Shown here piece after piece: positions 42,420 through 54,300 of a stretch of DNA of 64,000 nt. Below the pieces are notes generated by a model. The model worked only from the letters and a program-made list of their open reading frames with translations. It was not told where the DNA came from and did no database searches. How positions within the stretch are numbered: position 1 is the first letter of the stretch; each line of letters begins with the position of its first letter. Made by a program: the position numbers and the translations under genes. The DNA comes from Xanthostigma xanthostigma (Eukaryota; Arthropoda; Insecta; Raphidioptera; Raphidiidae): positions 6,572,001 through 6,636,000 of the forward strand of contig OY754464.1 of NCBI GenBank assembly GCA_963575645.1, written 5' to 3'.

Positions 42420-44515
42420 CCTTATACAACTCACGGCTTGTATGAAATTACCATTTTAAAATACGACAAAAAATGTACTAAAATACATTATAAATTAATG
42501 CAATCTCTAATTTAGTCAGGTTTTGTTTTATACAGAAAAAAAAATGCACGTTGATAAAACAACCGAAATTTCTATTATGAACATTTATTTTATTTTCAAT
42601 GAACCAAGGAAAATTAAAAATGTTTGAACTGTAACCATTATTCACAAAGAAGTTTATTATACAAAAAAAAAAAAGAAAAAAATACTATATATAATATATA
42701 AATTAAATATTTCTGAATTAAAAATTAACCACTCATATCTATTATATTATATTGATAACTTGTGCAACGCCATATAAATGGGTGACATTTCTGGCGGGCT
42801 TTTTGAAAAGACATTTTTCAAATCAACTAATGATATTCCTAGAATGAATGAATTGAAAACAGCTAAAGTCATCAGCGTCTAAACATACTCACAGAGGAAT
42901 ACTAAAAATATTTTCAGTGATAATTCAAATTTCCCGTTAGAAATGTCACTCGAAGAGTCGCTCGCTTTCAAAACATCCTGGCCACGTTCCGCTGCTTCTA
43001 AAGAGATTTCAGGCGTTGTACAGAGATGAGATGTCTATCCGCTATCCATATATTATACAGACATAGTCATATATCAGTGAAACAACCTTGTCAATTACAC
43101 AAAACGAGTCTACGGTGTCTGAACTAAATATTTTTATGGCTTTCAAAAATGTGCACGTATTTTTATTTTTTTACACTGATCCATAAACGTGAGAATAAAG
43201 GTATTATTCTGATTGACGATACAGTCATCACACTGTGACAGGTTACTCTGATCATCTCCAAAATGTTTTAGCAGCCCTGAGAAAAAGATTGAATTACTCA
43301 TCACAAAAAAAAAATAAGATTATCGGTCATAAAGGCAGCTGTGTCGCGAAGTCAAATCGGACCGTCTCACAAAATTAAAATTCACGTCTCAGATATAAGC
43401 CGGCCAGCCGTTCTTAGGCAGGCCATACACGGACAGCTTCAAGCAGTCGAAACTGACTTACTTCAAGCATTGACTGCATGACGAACTACAAATCTCCATA
43501 GAAAATATTCCTCCAACACACACGACCGCCCGAGCAGTCGCGATTGCATCGAGCAGTCAGTGGCACGGTGAAATTTCGTCATTGTAGTCAAACAGTCGCA
43601 ACACATATACTGCGTGCTCGGGCTGTTGACTGCTCATGAGCAACGCGACACAGAACAGGGAAACACTCGTCTTTTCAGTGTCACAAGTTTCATTTCTTAG
43701 CCTAGCAGCCCAACATGCTCACATTAAAAGTGGAAAAGATGTAAATAATGAAAAACCTGATAGTTTAGACAAATGCATTGTTAAGGAGGTTGAGCCGTTT
43801 TACGAAGATAATGAAAAAAATCTGAAATAAAGTTTTTTTAATAAATTTTTTTATGACAATTTTTTCAGTAAAAAATCCAAAATTATTAGGAGATTTATAA
43901 AGTTAAAAATTAAAAAAAACTTTTACATGTAGTCTTATGGAAAATATGTCAACCTAGCATGCAAACGGTAAATTTTAATTTTTTGCAAATAACCAAATAA
44001 TGTCAGCAGTTCCGAAAACTATGTAAAGCATCAATGTCTTACGCATATTTTAATATTTTTTCCAATTTAATTAGGAGACTTTTAATCAATAAAAAACAAT
44101 TATTAAACCTTAGCACTTTTCGAATATGGACTTTTATTCTGGACAATTTTAACATTTCTAACGGAATTTTCAACTTTTAATGATTTAATTTTAATTTTTA
44201 TTACTTCTAATTTCTTTTTTTAATTATTTACTGCAAAAAATATGTAAAATACAGATATATACATAAATTTATTTTTTATAACCTAGCTTTGCACAAAAAA
44301 TTCAAAAGTTAGTCCATTTTAAGTAAAATACTAAAATAATTAATTAATATTAAAAAAATTATTTACTTATGCCTTTATGACAATAATTTATTGGTATCAT
44401 TGACTAATAACCTTTTGTAAAAATTTATTATGGAAAAGTTCCCATTTAGAATTCGACTTACTTTTGATTGGGACTGTAACGCATCAACCTCCTTAAATAC
44501 GCCATTTTTCATATG
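42420..44515. other. Intergenic DNA with partial repeats
   Basis: At 43415-43630 there is a GC-richer stretch with GGCCATACACGGACAG and repeated AGCAGTC motifs, perhaps half of an inverted-repeat element. At about 44090-44230 the sequence resembles part of R1 in its ATTTTAATTTTTATTACTTC tail. No gene is supported. Confidence 0.4.
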
Positions 44516-45115
44516 CGGGGCGACAGAAAAAACTACATTGCATAGCACCGCGCGATGGAGAACCAAAAAATAATTTAAAAAACTCCTATACACTAATGTC
44601 CGATCGCTTTTTGTTTTCAAGTTACAGGTTGTTAAGTTTTTTTTTTAATATATTTTTAATAAATTAAGAAAGCAGGCACCTCCAGGGGAAACATTGGGAA
44701 GTAGTTTGCATTGCAAGGTTTCATGGGATTAGCGTTACCGGGGACCCGAGTTCGCGCCAGTCAGACTGCGTATGCCGGCTGGCAGATTCTAATACACAAC
44801 TAGGCGCTAATGATCAAAATTGCCATGATGTCAAAGATGCCGTCAATCATTAATACGAAGATTGGAAATGTGTATCCAAAAACAAGGTCATCAAATTGTG
44901 CACCTTCTGTAGAGCTAAATAATTTTAATTATTTTAATTTTGTTGTACATATTTAATAAAAGCCTTCTTAATTTATTAAAATTATATAAAAAAAAAAAAA
45001 AACGTAACAGCCTGTAACAAGCGATCAGACATTAGTGTATAGGATTTTTTTAAAATTATTTTTTGGTCCTCTATCGCGTGGTGTTATGCAATCTAGTTTG
45101 TTCTATGTCACCCTG
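44516..45115. mobile_element. Foldback element with ~155-bp arms (CAGGGTGACA-type ends)
   Basis: Left arm 44516-44680 and right arm 44960-45115 are inverted: CGGGGCGACAGAAAAAACTA pairs with TAGTTTGTTCTATGTCACCC. The arms share CCTATACACTAATGTC and GATCGCTT. TA follows the right end. The core ends in an A-run before the right arm, so a retroelement tail may have been captured or inserted. Confidence 0.75.
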
Positions 45116-45350
45116 TACATTGTAATATGAACAGCATGTAAAATGTAACGTGTTTCTGGTTTAAATTTCTGTCGTCAGATGTCATATCATTTTATGTCAA
45201 ATCTCAATAGCTTAATTTGAACATGTACTGTTTTGAAAATGTAAACTGTAAAGCGCATCATGTAACTCAGTAACTGTCACGACAAAAACATGTTTTGTCA
45301 AATTTGTGGAGTACAATAGTCGGTTGTTAGAAAAAAGTTGTTAAAAATTC
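45116..45350. other. 3' flank / 3' UTR side of the PHRF1-type gene
   Basis: Sequence immediately downstream of the stop codon at 45351-45353 on the minus strand. No other gene. Confidence 0.4.
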
Positions 45351-48300
45351 TTACGATTTGGGTTGAGTATTAGTTGAGTTCACAGGAGCGCTCGAGCTCT
45401 GACTTTTTTTATTCGATATTCTTGCTCTTTTAACGTATGCTTCGATCAATGACTGAATCTTCTTGGGATTAATTTCTCCAGTTTTGTTATGACAAATCTA
45501 CAAAATTTAAAAGATTATATTGCCCACTCGTAAAAGTGGTATACAGTGTACTCACCGATAGTGGTGACAGTTAATAATTCGTGTATTCTACCAGACACAA
45601 ACAAAAAAGTTTAAATAGTTTTTTGTTCAATTCAAGACTTACTATTGGAAACTGCTAAGGTATGTTTTTTTTGTACTTCACATTAGGGTTGTTGAAAAAG
45701 TATCGATATATCGATATTTTTAATTCAAAACATCGATATTTTTAGCCATAAAATTTTGATCCGTTATATCGATACAAAATATCCAATATCGAAAATTGTA
45801 TCGAAAACGATGCATTTTTTTTATTTATGTAACTAAAGTCACTAGAATCCAAAACCGTAAAGGATAAGAACGAACGGAAAAAAAGTAACTGTATTAGCCA
45901 GTGCTATATGTTGGTTCCCACTTCCCAATTGTCTATGACTCAGACTATTGACTAGTATGTAATTCCTAATAAAAAGAAATACTGGTAAAAATACCTTCAT
46001 TTTTATTGAGATTTTTTTTGTACATTAAAAAATGTACATTTTGTATAAAAATTACTATTAATAATAATAATAATATTTTATTTCCAAAAGATCTACAAGA
46101 TGCTTGGATTGTCATACAAAAATCGGTTTTAGAAAAATTCGCTAATTTTATAAAAAGACTTTGAAACTTTTTAAGCGCTATTTTGAATAATATTACGCTA
46201 AATACACTATTATTTTAAAAACGCAAGATCTTTTGAAAATTTGACCGATATATCGATAATTTTTCCTCGATATATCGACGTCGATATCGACATTTTTATA
46301 AATATCGATACATCGATATTTTTTTTCACTTCCGACATCCCTACTTCACACCCATTCGGAAATGTACATGCACTTTTTTTTCCAAATGACAACATATATT
46401 TTGTTTTTACACCGACTTTAGTTGCGAACATAAAATTGGAAATAAATACATCGATTCATCGATAGTAGGGTTTGACACGGATGTTACCAGCGTTCCTAGC
46501 GATTAATCCACTATAGATAGAGCCGGGGAGTTCTCGTCACAATGTGTTTATATAAATACCTAACCGAATACTTACTTTGGGAACCGCTCTCCTCAAAATG
46601 TCTTTATATTGTTCTTTCGTAATATGTTTCTTGTTGTAATGTGGTTTCAATACAAGTTTCACTTCTTCAACGACACGTTCTTGTCTGTTTAATTTTTTCA
46701 AGAACTGAAAAAAGTATGTGTTTATAATTTACTGCATTTTTACGTCATTTCATCACACATTTGCAAAAGAAAAGAAATGGATATTTGTTTTTTTCTAAAT
46801 TTGGACATTCTTCACCCCGCTGGTGATATTTGGCAAGATCTGGTGCGGCACTCGCTCCTCCATATATGAAATTTATCCTATATTTCTTAAATGTTATCGG
46901 TTATATAATTAATGCCAATCTTTGATTAACTGAATAGAACTCTTCAAATAAATAAAATTGTCGACCAATTTTTTTCAGACTATACATATATTGACACAAA
47001 ATAATACAAAAATATAAATCAATATAACAAAAGATGACGTTTCGATCCGGATTCAGATCTTCTTCAGAAATATCTAAAAAATATAGAAATTAATTAGTAT
47101 TAGGTACTTATTTTCTAATAGAATGCAAGAAACTATCATTCAATTTTGCATTCTATTAGAAAATAAGTAGCTAATACTAATTAATTTTTATATTTTTTAG
47201 ATATTTCTGAAGAAGATCCAAATCCGGGTCGAAACGTCATCTTTTGTTATATTGATTTACATTTTTATATTATTTTTTGTCAATATTATAGTCTGAAAAA
47301 AATTGGTCGACAATTTTATTTATTTATACAATTAATGTACATTCCCCGAATTAAAAATTTGACGAGATTTCTTTCATTGACCCCCTCTCCATTTAAATGA
47401 GAGTTTGCCCGATCTCTCCTCACCATTTTTAGCCTACATAATTAATGGACGTCTTCAGTCCAAACCAAATCTTCCTTTTCGAAATTTTAGATTTTTCACG
47501 TATTGAAGGAATCGTTTGAGCTGATGTCTTTATGTATGTAGTCTTTTTTCTCAAGAAATAACGTGCAAACTACGTATTGCAAATATATATCTTCAGATAT
47601 GCTTTGAAAGCTTAAAAATTTACAATGAACTAAAAATTTGAGCAGTCTTCAAATAAAGCCGTCAAAAATTAAAAATAAACATATTTCGATCTAAGTGCCA
47701 ATTTGACATATAATTATGTACTTTTTTAACGATTGTCGAATGTTCCACAGAGAAAATATGTACACTAGCGGTCGCCCAATAGTTGAAATTCGACCGTACT
47801 TCGTTCAATTTTTAAGTTTGAACGATATTGAGGTTCTTTTGTCATTATAAAGATTTCTCCTGAATTAATTTTACCTGTGTTAATTCGTACACATTGTGAT
47901 GAAACATGTATTGTGCACTTCCCGTCATTAAAACAAAGATAACGATGTATGTTTCGTCACAATGTGTGCGAATTAACACACTCAAATCGGTATCACACTT
48001 TTTTCCTTCCCGTATTTATATATATAGACTAATAATATTGCATAATATTATGTAGAAGTTAATGCTTTATTTTTATCTATGCATACCTTATCTTTTACCT
48101 GCATTTCAACAGCGGAACTCGGTAAATCGTCAAGAATTTTTAAGCTGTCTTCATCCAGTTTCATGCCAACTTGATTCTTTGATCCGCCTGAAAAAAATGT
48201 ATAAATAATCTATAAAATTCAGTCATTTGTATTACCCGCACAACAAGATCAATGAAACAAAATATGCAGTCATACATACTTAAATATATTTTTTGCGGTT

Positions 48301-51300
48301 GATAATTATTTAAATACGATGTAAACTCTATATAGCGAACGTCTATTTAATGAAAAACTTAAAACGTAGAAATTGTTAAGGTTTGAAACATAACCCAATC
48401 AACATAGCATAACAACCACTCTCAATTGCGAAACAATACGTCATTATTTAGACCCCAACAAAGAGATTCTTAGAAATGTGTTCCTTTGTTGTAAAAAGAT
48501 ACAATTAAAATACTGACATTGTAAAAAATGACAAAGGTAACAGATTATAACTTTGTTATGTAAATTCTTTTCATATAATTTGTCAAAATTAAATCCACTT
48601 ATTTGTGAAATATTGTTTTTTTTTTTTAAGTGAAACTTTTATTCTATCGCCCCGATTTTTTCTGGCCGTCTGTTGCATGTCGCATTACAGGCGGCCGCGG
48701 AGTAGGGGTAAAGTGAAAGGCGTTCGGAGTAGGCGCTCGGTAGAGCAGCCAAGGCCAATATGGCAGCGCCCATGGTTAGCATCAGCTGACCGTGTAGTAT
48801 GTATAACACATAGTCAGTCTGTCATGCGGGCAAGTGCTGTACAGTGTTTACATGTTTTTATTCGAGTATTCACGTGAATATTGTTGTTTATAATTAATCG
48901 TGATGGATAAGTGTCTACAATCCAACGCCTACAATACAATAAAAGTTTCTCTTGCGTCGTGGTTTCTTAAAACCACACATGTTTTTTTTTACTCTCCTTT
49001 TAACGAAAACTTTATAACGCAATAAAACTCTCAGTCCCTTCAATTTCGCTCTATAGAGTTTACACTGTCTGTAAATACATAATGACGCTTAAGCAAAAAA
49101 TAAACAAATAAATACAATGTAGCAGTTGTATTGTATAAATTATTGGTTGTTTTTATCAACGGAAGAGAAAATGTCTTAAGAATGTTGTATCTAACAGATA
49201 ATAAAGCTTTTTCAGTTCGTTTTTCTGTTACAGTAGAGACGCGATAATCCGGACTAATTAAAACACAGCTGATCCGGATTATCAAAATGTCCGGATTACT
49301 GGAAGTAATTTTAATTATCAAGAAAACAAACTAAAATGCTCATATTTTGCAGCTAACTGTTTATTTGAGGCTCCCTTTTTTAATTTGTCAAGAATTTCGT
49401 TTTTTACTTGCAGTGATAAAGTAACGTGTGATCGTTTACGCGGCGCCATAGTGCGTTCTCTATGTATTTCTATCTGAGTTTGACAACGACTACATACATA
49501 CTAAAACCACCTAACTTCTCCGGCAACAAATATGTATGTAACTGTTTGTAACACACCGCCGGCCAATAGTGTTGACGCAAATAGTGCCGGTACAGCTACT
49601 CAATAACTAAGTATCATGATCCGGATTACTGAAACTGGAAAAATCCGGACTACAATGTACATAATACTATCAAACGATTGTCCGAATTACCAAAGAATCC
49701 GGATTATGAAGGTTCGGATTAACGCGTCTCTACTGTACTTCAGTTTTTGGCGACTAAGTCATTTATATAAGCTCTGTTCCAAACTCTCCGCGGACGGTAA
49801 TATTATCGTCACAGTCATGTGCAATAGCTAAAACATATTCCGAACGAGACTGGAACTGTCCTTTAAGACACAAAACAGTGTAAAGTCGACGCATGCGCAC
49901 TAAACCGATACAAAAGTTTCGATTTAGCTACTGCGCATGACTGTGACGATAATATTACCGTTCGCAGAGAGGTTGGGACATAGCTATAGACGAAATCTTA
50001 AAATTACATTAAGTTCTAGCGGTACCACGGCTTTCCTCTATTGCAAACTTCGTTTCTCCTATTCTGACAAGCAGGGGTGGATGGAGTATATAAAATAGCT
50101 CCGGGACAAATGAGTTCGACGGCCCACATGGAGGATGGCGAAGTCGATTTAACAGGGGGATGGTGTTCGGCGATTTTCCCCCAGGATTAGACGTAATTTT
50201 AAAGAATACTGAGAATGTTCTGATTCATTAACATTTTGTCTTATTTGAAGACAAAATTCTCGCCAATTGGGCTACGGGCCTATTCCAACGTCAAAAATAT
50301 TGACATTTGATATAGTAAGTTCGTTCCAAGCAGCCGTGAACGGTAATAAAACCGTACACAGTCTTGTTACTGCGCAAGACTGTCTTGCGCAGTATCGATT
50401 TTTGAGCTAGTGCGCAAATTAGTCTTGCGCAGTGACAAGACTGTGTACGGTTTTATTAGCGTTCACGGCTGCTTGGAACGAACCTAGTATACCGCGACGC
50501 GGTAACGGTTAGTTCTAAACATTATGATGTTTTCATGGTTATCTATATAATATGTTACCACGTCATATAAAAATTAACCAAAGCAGGCTTGTCAGCTACC
50601 CAACTAATTTCTTTGTATCTACAGAACAAACGAACAACTGATTTTTTTATTTTCAAAATATTTCCGAAACTATAAATTTAGATAATTCAAGATTAGTAGA
50701 GTTGCCTCGTCCCATACGACCAATCAAAGCGTGGTAATGACGTCAGTTGACGGACTGTTCAAATGAAATACAAAGATAGATGAATATAAGTTAAAAAATA
50801 GGAAATTTTGTATTTTTAACACAACATTAAGTTTTAATAATATCCATATAAACAAACAAAAAGTAAATAATACTAAAAAAAATTGTATACATTATTTAAC
50901 TAATTTTCAAAACATTTTTACGTATTTTTTTTACTTCTGTTTCAGATGTTTTACTTTTTTTCTGGCTATAGTCAAGAAATTCTGAGAAATTCAGTGCGCC
51001 GAGAATGAACTGGGCCACTGTAAATTGAGTTTCTAAAAAGTGGGTCGCAATTATTAAAAGTTTGGGAATCCCTGGTCTAAACAACAGTCGTTGCCTCGCA
51101 ATCATTTGACAAGTCCGCCAGATGGCGTCCCCCCAGTACTATCCAACAGAACCAGGTAACCTTTGCACTATTAACCTCGGCCACAATTTAGAAAACAGTT
51201 TATATAGAAACCTTTGACTATTTAATATAGAAATGGATCAGCAACGCTAACTTCACACTTGCTATGGGAACGCCATGTAAACAGCGGTTGGTAATTATAG

Positions 51301-54300
51301 TTTGTTCTTTTGTTTTTTTTTTAATGGGCGTGTTTGGCCGAAGTAAGTACTTACTAAATTTAGTAAGTCACTCACTATACTTACAAAATTTTCGGCCGGA
51401 ACACAAAATAAGTGCTAACGCAGTAAGCATGGCTTAATATAAGACGCCATTTTGCTTATTGTTGATGTAAACAAAACAGACAGGAACAGACCTCTCATTT
51501 ATTCATTTGTAATTTATTTACATGAATTAAATTATATTAAATTTAGTACTGTAAATTATATTCAGTCTATGAGGTTATGTACGGGATATAACGTAAACCA
51601 GTGTTTTGAGTTATGTCAAGCCAGTAAGTCTGTCCTGGCCGAAAAGCGCTTTAGTCAGCTTGTAAGATTTTAATTTTTTTGTGCTAACTGGCTTACTAAG
51701 TTTAGTAAGTACTTACTTCGGCCAAACACGTCCAATGTCAAATTTTTAAACGTCAAGTTATTGTCATTCTTGACAGATGCAATTTTTAAAATCACTAAAG
51801 TTTAACTTACAACCTACATTTTCAAAGTAAAAATACTCAATTACAACAAAACAGTAACCAAAATAACCAGATCGGGTATCTCACAGAAAAAACGAACTAT
51901 CAACTTTATATAATTCCCGCTTCTCGAAACGTTGAGTGACCCCCAAAGTACCAAAAAAGTTGAAAGTTGTTGTCGATGATAGTTTTACATTGCTACTATG
52001 GAAAAAAGAAGTGCTGTCCATTTTTATTAAATAGTCAAAGATTGAAACAATAATATTTTCTGTTCACATTTTGGAATATTACTATCTGAAGTAAAATAAA
52101 TGTATTTTGCACAAAATGAGAAGTGTGAACAGTCTGGAGAAAACGCATGCCACATTTTAAGGTAAATTATATACTTTTAATCCTAACACAAAAAAAATAG
52201 AAATAAATATACCTTTAGAAACGGATTTTTTGTTGTATTTAACTGGAACTTTCGTAGCCGTTGATTTCGACTTTTTATTTGTAGGCGTAGGTTTGTAAAC
52301 TGGTGAACCACCAAATAATGTATCGAACGAATTTTGCTTTTTAGCATTCTTTTGCGTTTGACCTCTCGAAGTCGCCGTATTGTAGAACGGTTCCGGAGGT
52401 GGTTCAAATATATCTTCGTAATCACTAGATCCGGGAGAATATGGAGAATCAAAGTCAAGATCTACATCAATCACATCGTTCCCATTTTGTCCCGTGGTCC
52501 TCCCTCCGGATTTTGGAGGTGTATTTTTCGGTTGTTGCATTTTTCTATTAGATGGATATTGTTTCGTCGCCGGCAAAGGCAATTTTGATATTATGGTTTT
52601 GGGCATCGGTTTAATGGGTGTCGATATTTTGACAGGAACTTTTGTAGGAGACGATTTCAAAGGTGGCGGTTTAATCGGACTAGATTTAGATGAAGTCGGT
52701 AGCACTATACTACGTTGAGGCACCGTAGCCGATGTGGCTCGAATACCCGGTGCAGTTATAGTACTGAATACACCGCCTGGACGCGACGAACTGACAACCT
52801 GAGTTACGGGCGTCGGCGTTATCAATGTAGCCGCAGCGGACGAGTAAGTCGGAGCCGCCGTTATAAGTTTCGGGGCCGCTTGAACCGTTTGATTTATAAC
52901 GACACCGATAGTGTTACCCTCGCCGTTCTTTTCTGGTGACGACGATTTCTGAGCATTATCTTGATCTACATTCTGACTCGGTGTAGGCGATCTGTTAGAA
53001 TGTTCGGGCGACTTAGAACTTACACGTTTCGACGATAACAAAGATACAACTCTTTCGAGAGGACTCGTCTTGTTCTCAGTCGAATCGCTCGGTTTCTGAG
53101 AAGATTCTAGCGGGCAAACTGCAAGATCGGCAAGCGAAGCATCAGATTCAACAGCGTCGGGAATCGACTGACATTTCTGAATAGAAGCAGACGGCGAAGA
53201 AGGCTGCGTTAATTCGGGAGTCGGCGAACGCGATTTTGTCGGTTCAAACGGATCGTACGCATCCGGTGAACTAGGAGGAGAGGTAGGCGGCTCGGGGGGT
53301 GTATTGGGTCCTTTGTGTAATACTTCGTTCAATCTCATTTCCAGTTCTTCTTGAGGATCCATATCCTCAATTTCAGTATTATCTTCGTGCTCATCGTGTA
53401 ACGGGTTTGAAACATTTCTAAGCAACTGTGTAGGTTTCTGAATTAGGAATTTAATTTGTGGCTCGGGTGGCGTTTTAGGGCCAGTTGTTGCGTTCAAATA
53501 ATTGGTTTCTCTTGGAGACTGCGGTACAGAATCGATTTCCTCTTGAGAGCCCATCTCCAATAATTCCTCTCTCAACATTTCTTGTCTTTCCATCAGCTCT
53601 GCTTCTTTCTCTCCGTTATCGCTATCGCTTAAAACAATGACATCTTTTGGAGACGGTGTCAGTTCTTTGAAAGGCGACTTGTCTAAATCTATTATTGCAA
53701 CCGGTTTTATGTTCGATACTTCTTTATTTTTATTTTTCGCCTTTTTCTTTTCACCCTTTCTTTTATCTTTACCAGATTTATCTTTTTTCGATTTTTTCTG
53801 CGGTTCGCCACTCATATTGTCCCGTTTTCTTTTCGTACCAATCACCTCCCTAACAGGAGGCGTCAAAGTGCCATCTTCATTTTGCGGCTTATTAAATTTA
53901 ACACTAACAAGAATATTATCACCCGACGCAAAAACTTCTTTTGACGGAGGGGGCGTTTTATCTAATCGTCTTCTTTTACGTCTATCGTTAGATTGTTCCT
54001 TAGCGCGTTTTTCAGCTTTCTTTTTCTTCTCCTTTTTCTTTTTGAGTGCTTCATTGTTCGTTAAAATGACAGTCAAGTTTTGAGGAGTCAAATTTTGATT
54101 GTCTCTGTGAATAGGGGGCGTCCACGACGGCGACACATTTGAAATTGCGTGATGCAATTGTGGAGAGGGAGACCTTGACCACGAAGGTGTCCAATCGCGC
54201 CTGTATCTTTGATGATCCCATTCCATGGGATCGGGATTTCTACTAGTTAAAGAGATGGACCTCGACAAACGATTATGCGTTCTTGGCTGTGATGTTCGTT

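Larger units (their letters stand above)
46705..52212 (-). other. Introns of the PHRF1-type gene (contents)
   Basis: Two introns (46705-48086 and 48188-52212) hold a foldback (46945-47335), a pogo-like element (49231-49735), an M1 hairpin (49771-49984), a split dispersed repeat (50262-50690) and M4 copy 1 (51326-51733). The GC-richer stretch at 48650-48790 is unassigned. No other exon was recognised inside. Confidence 0.6.
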
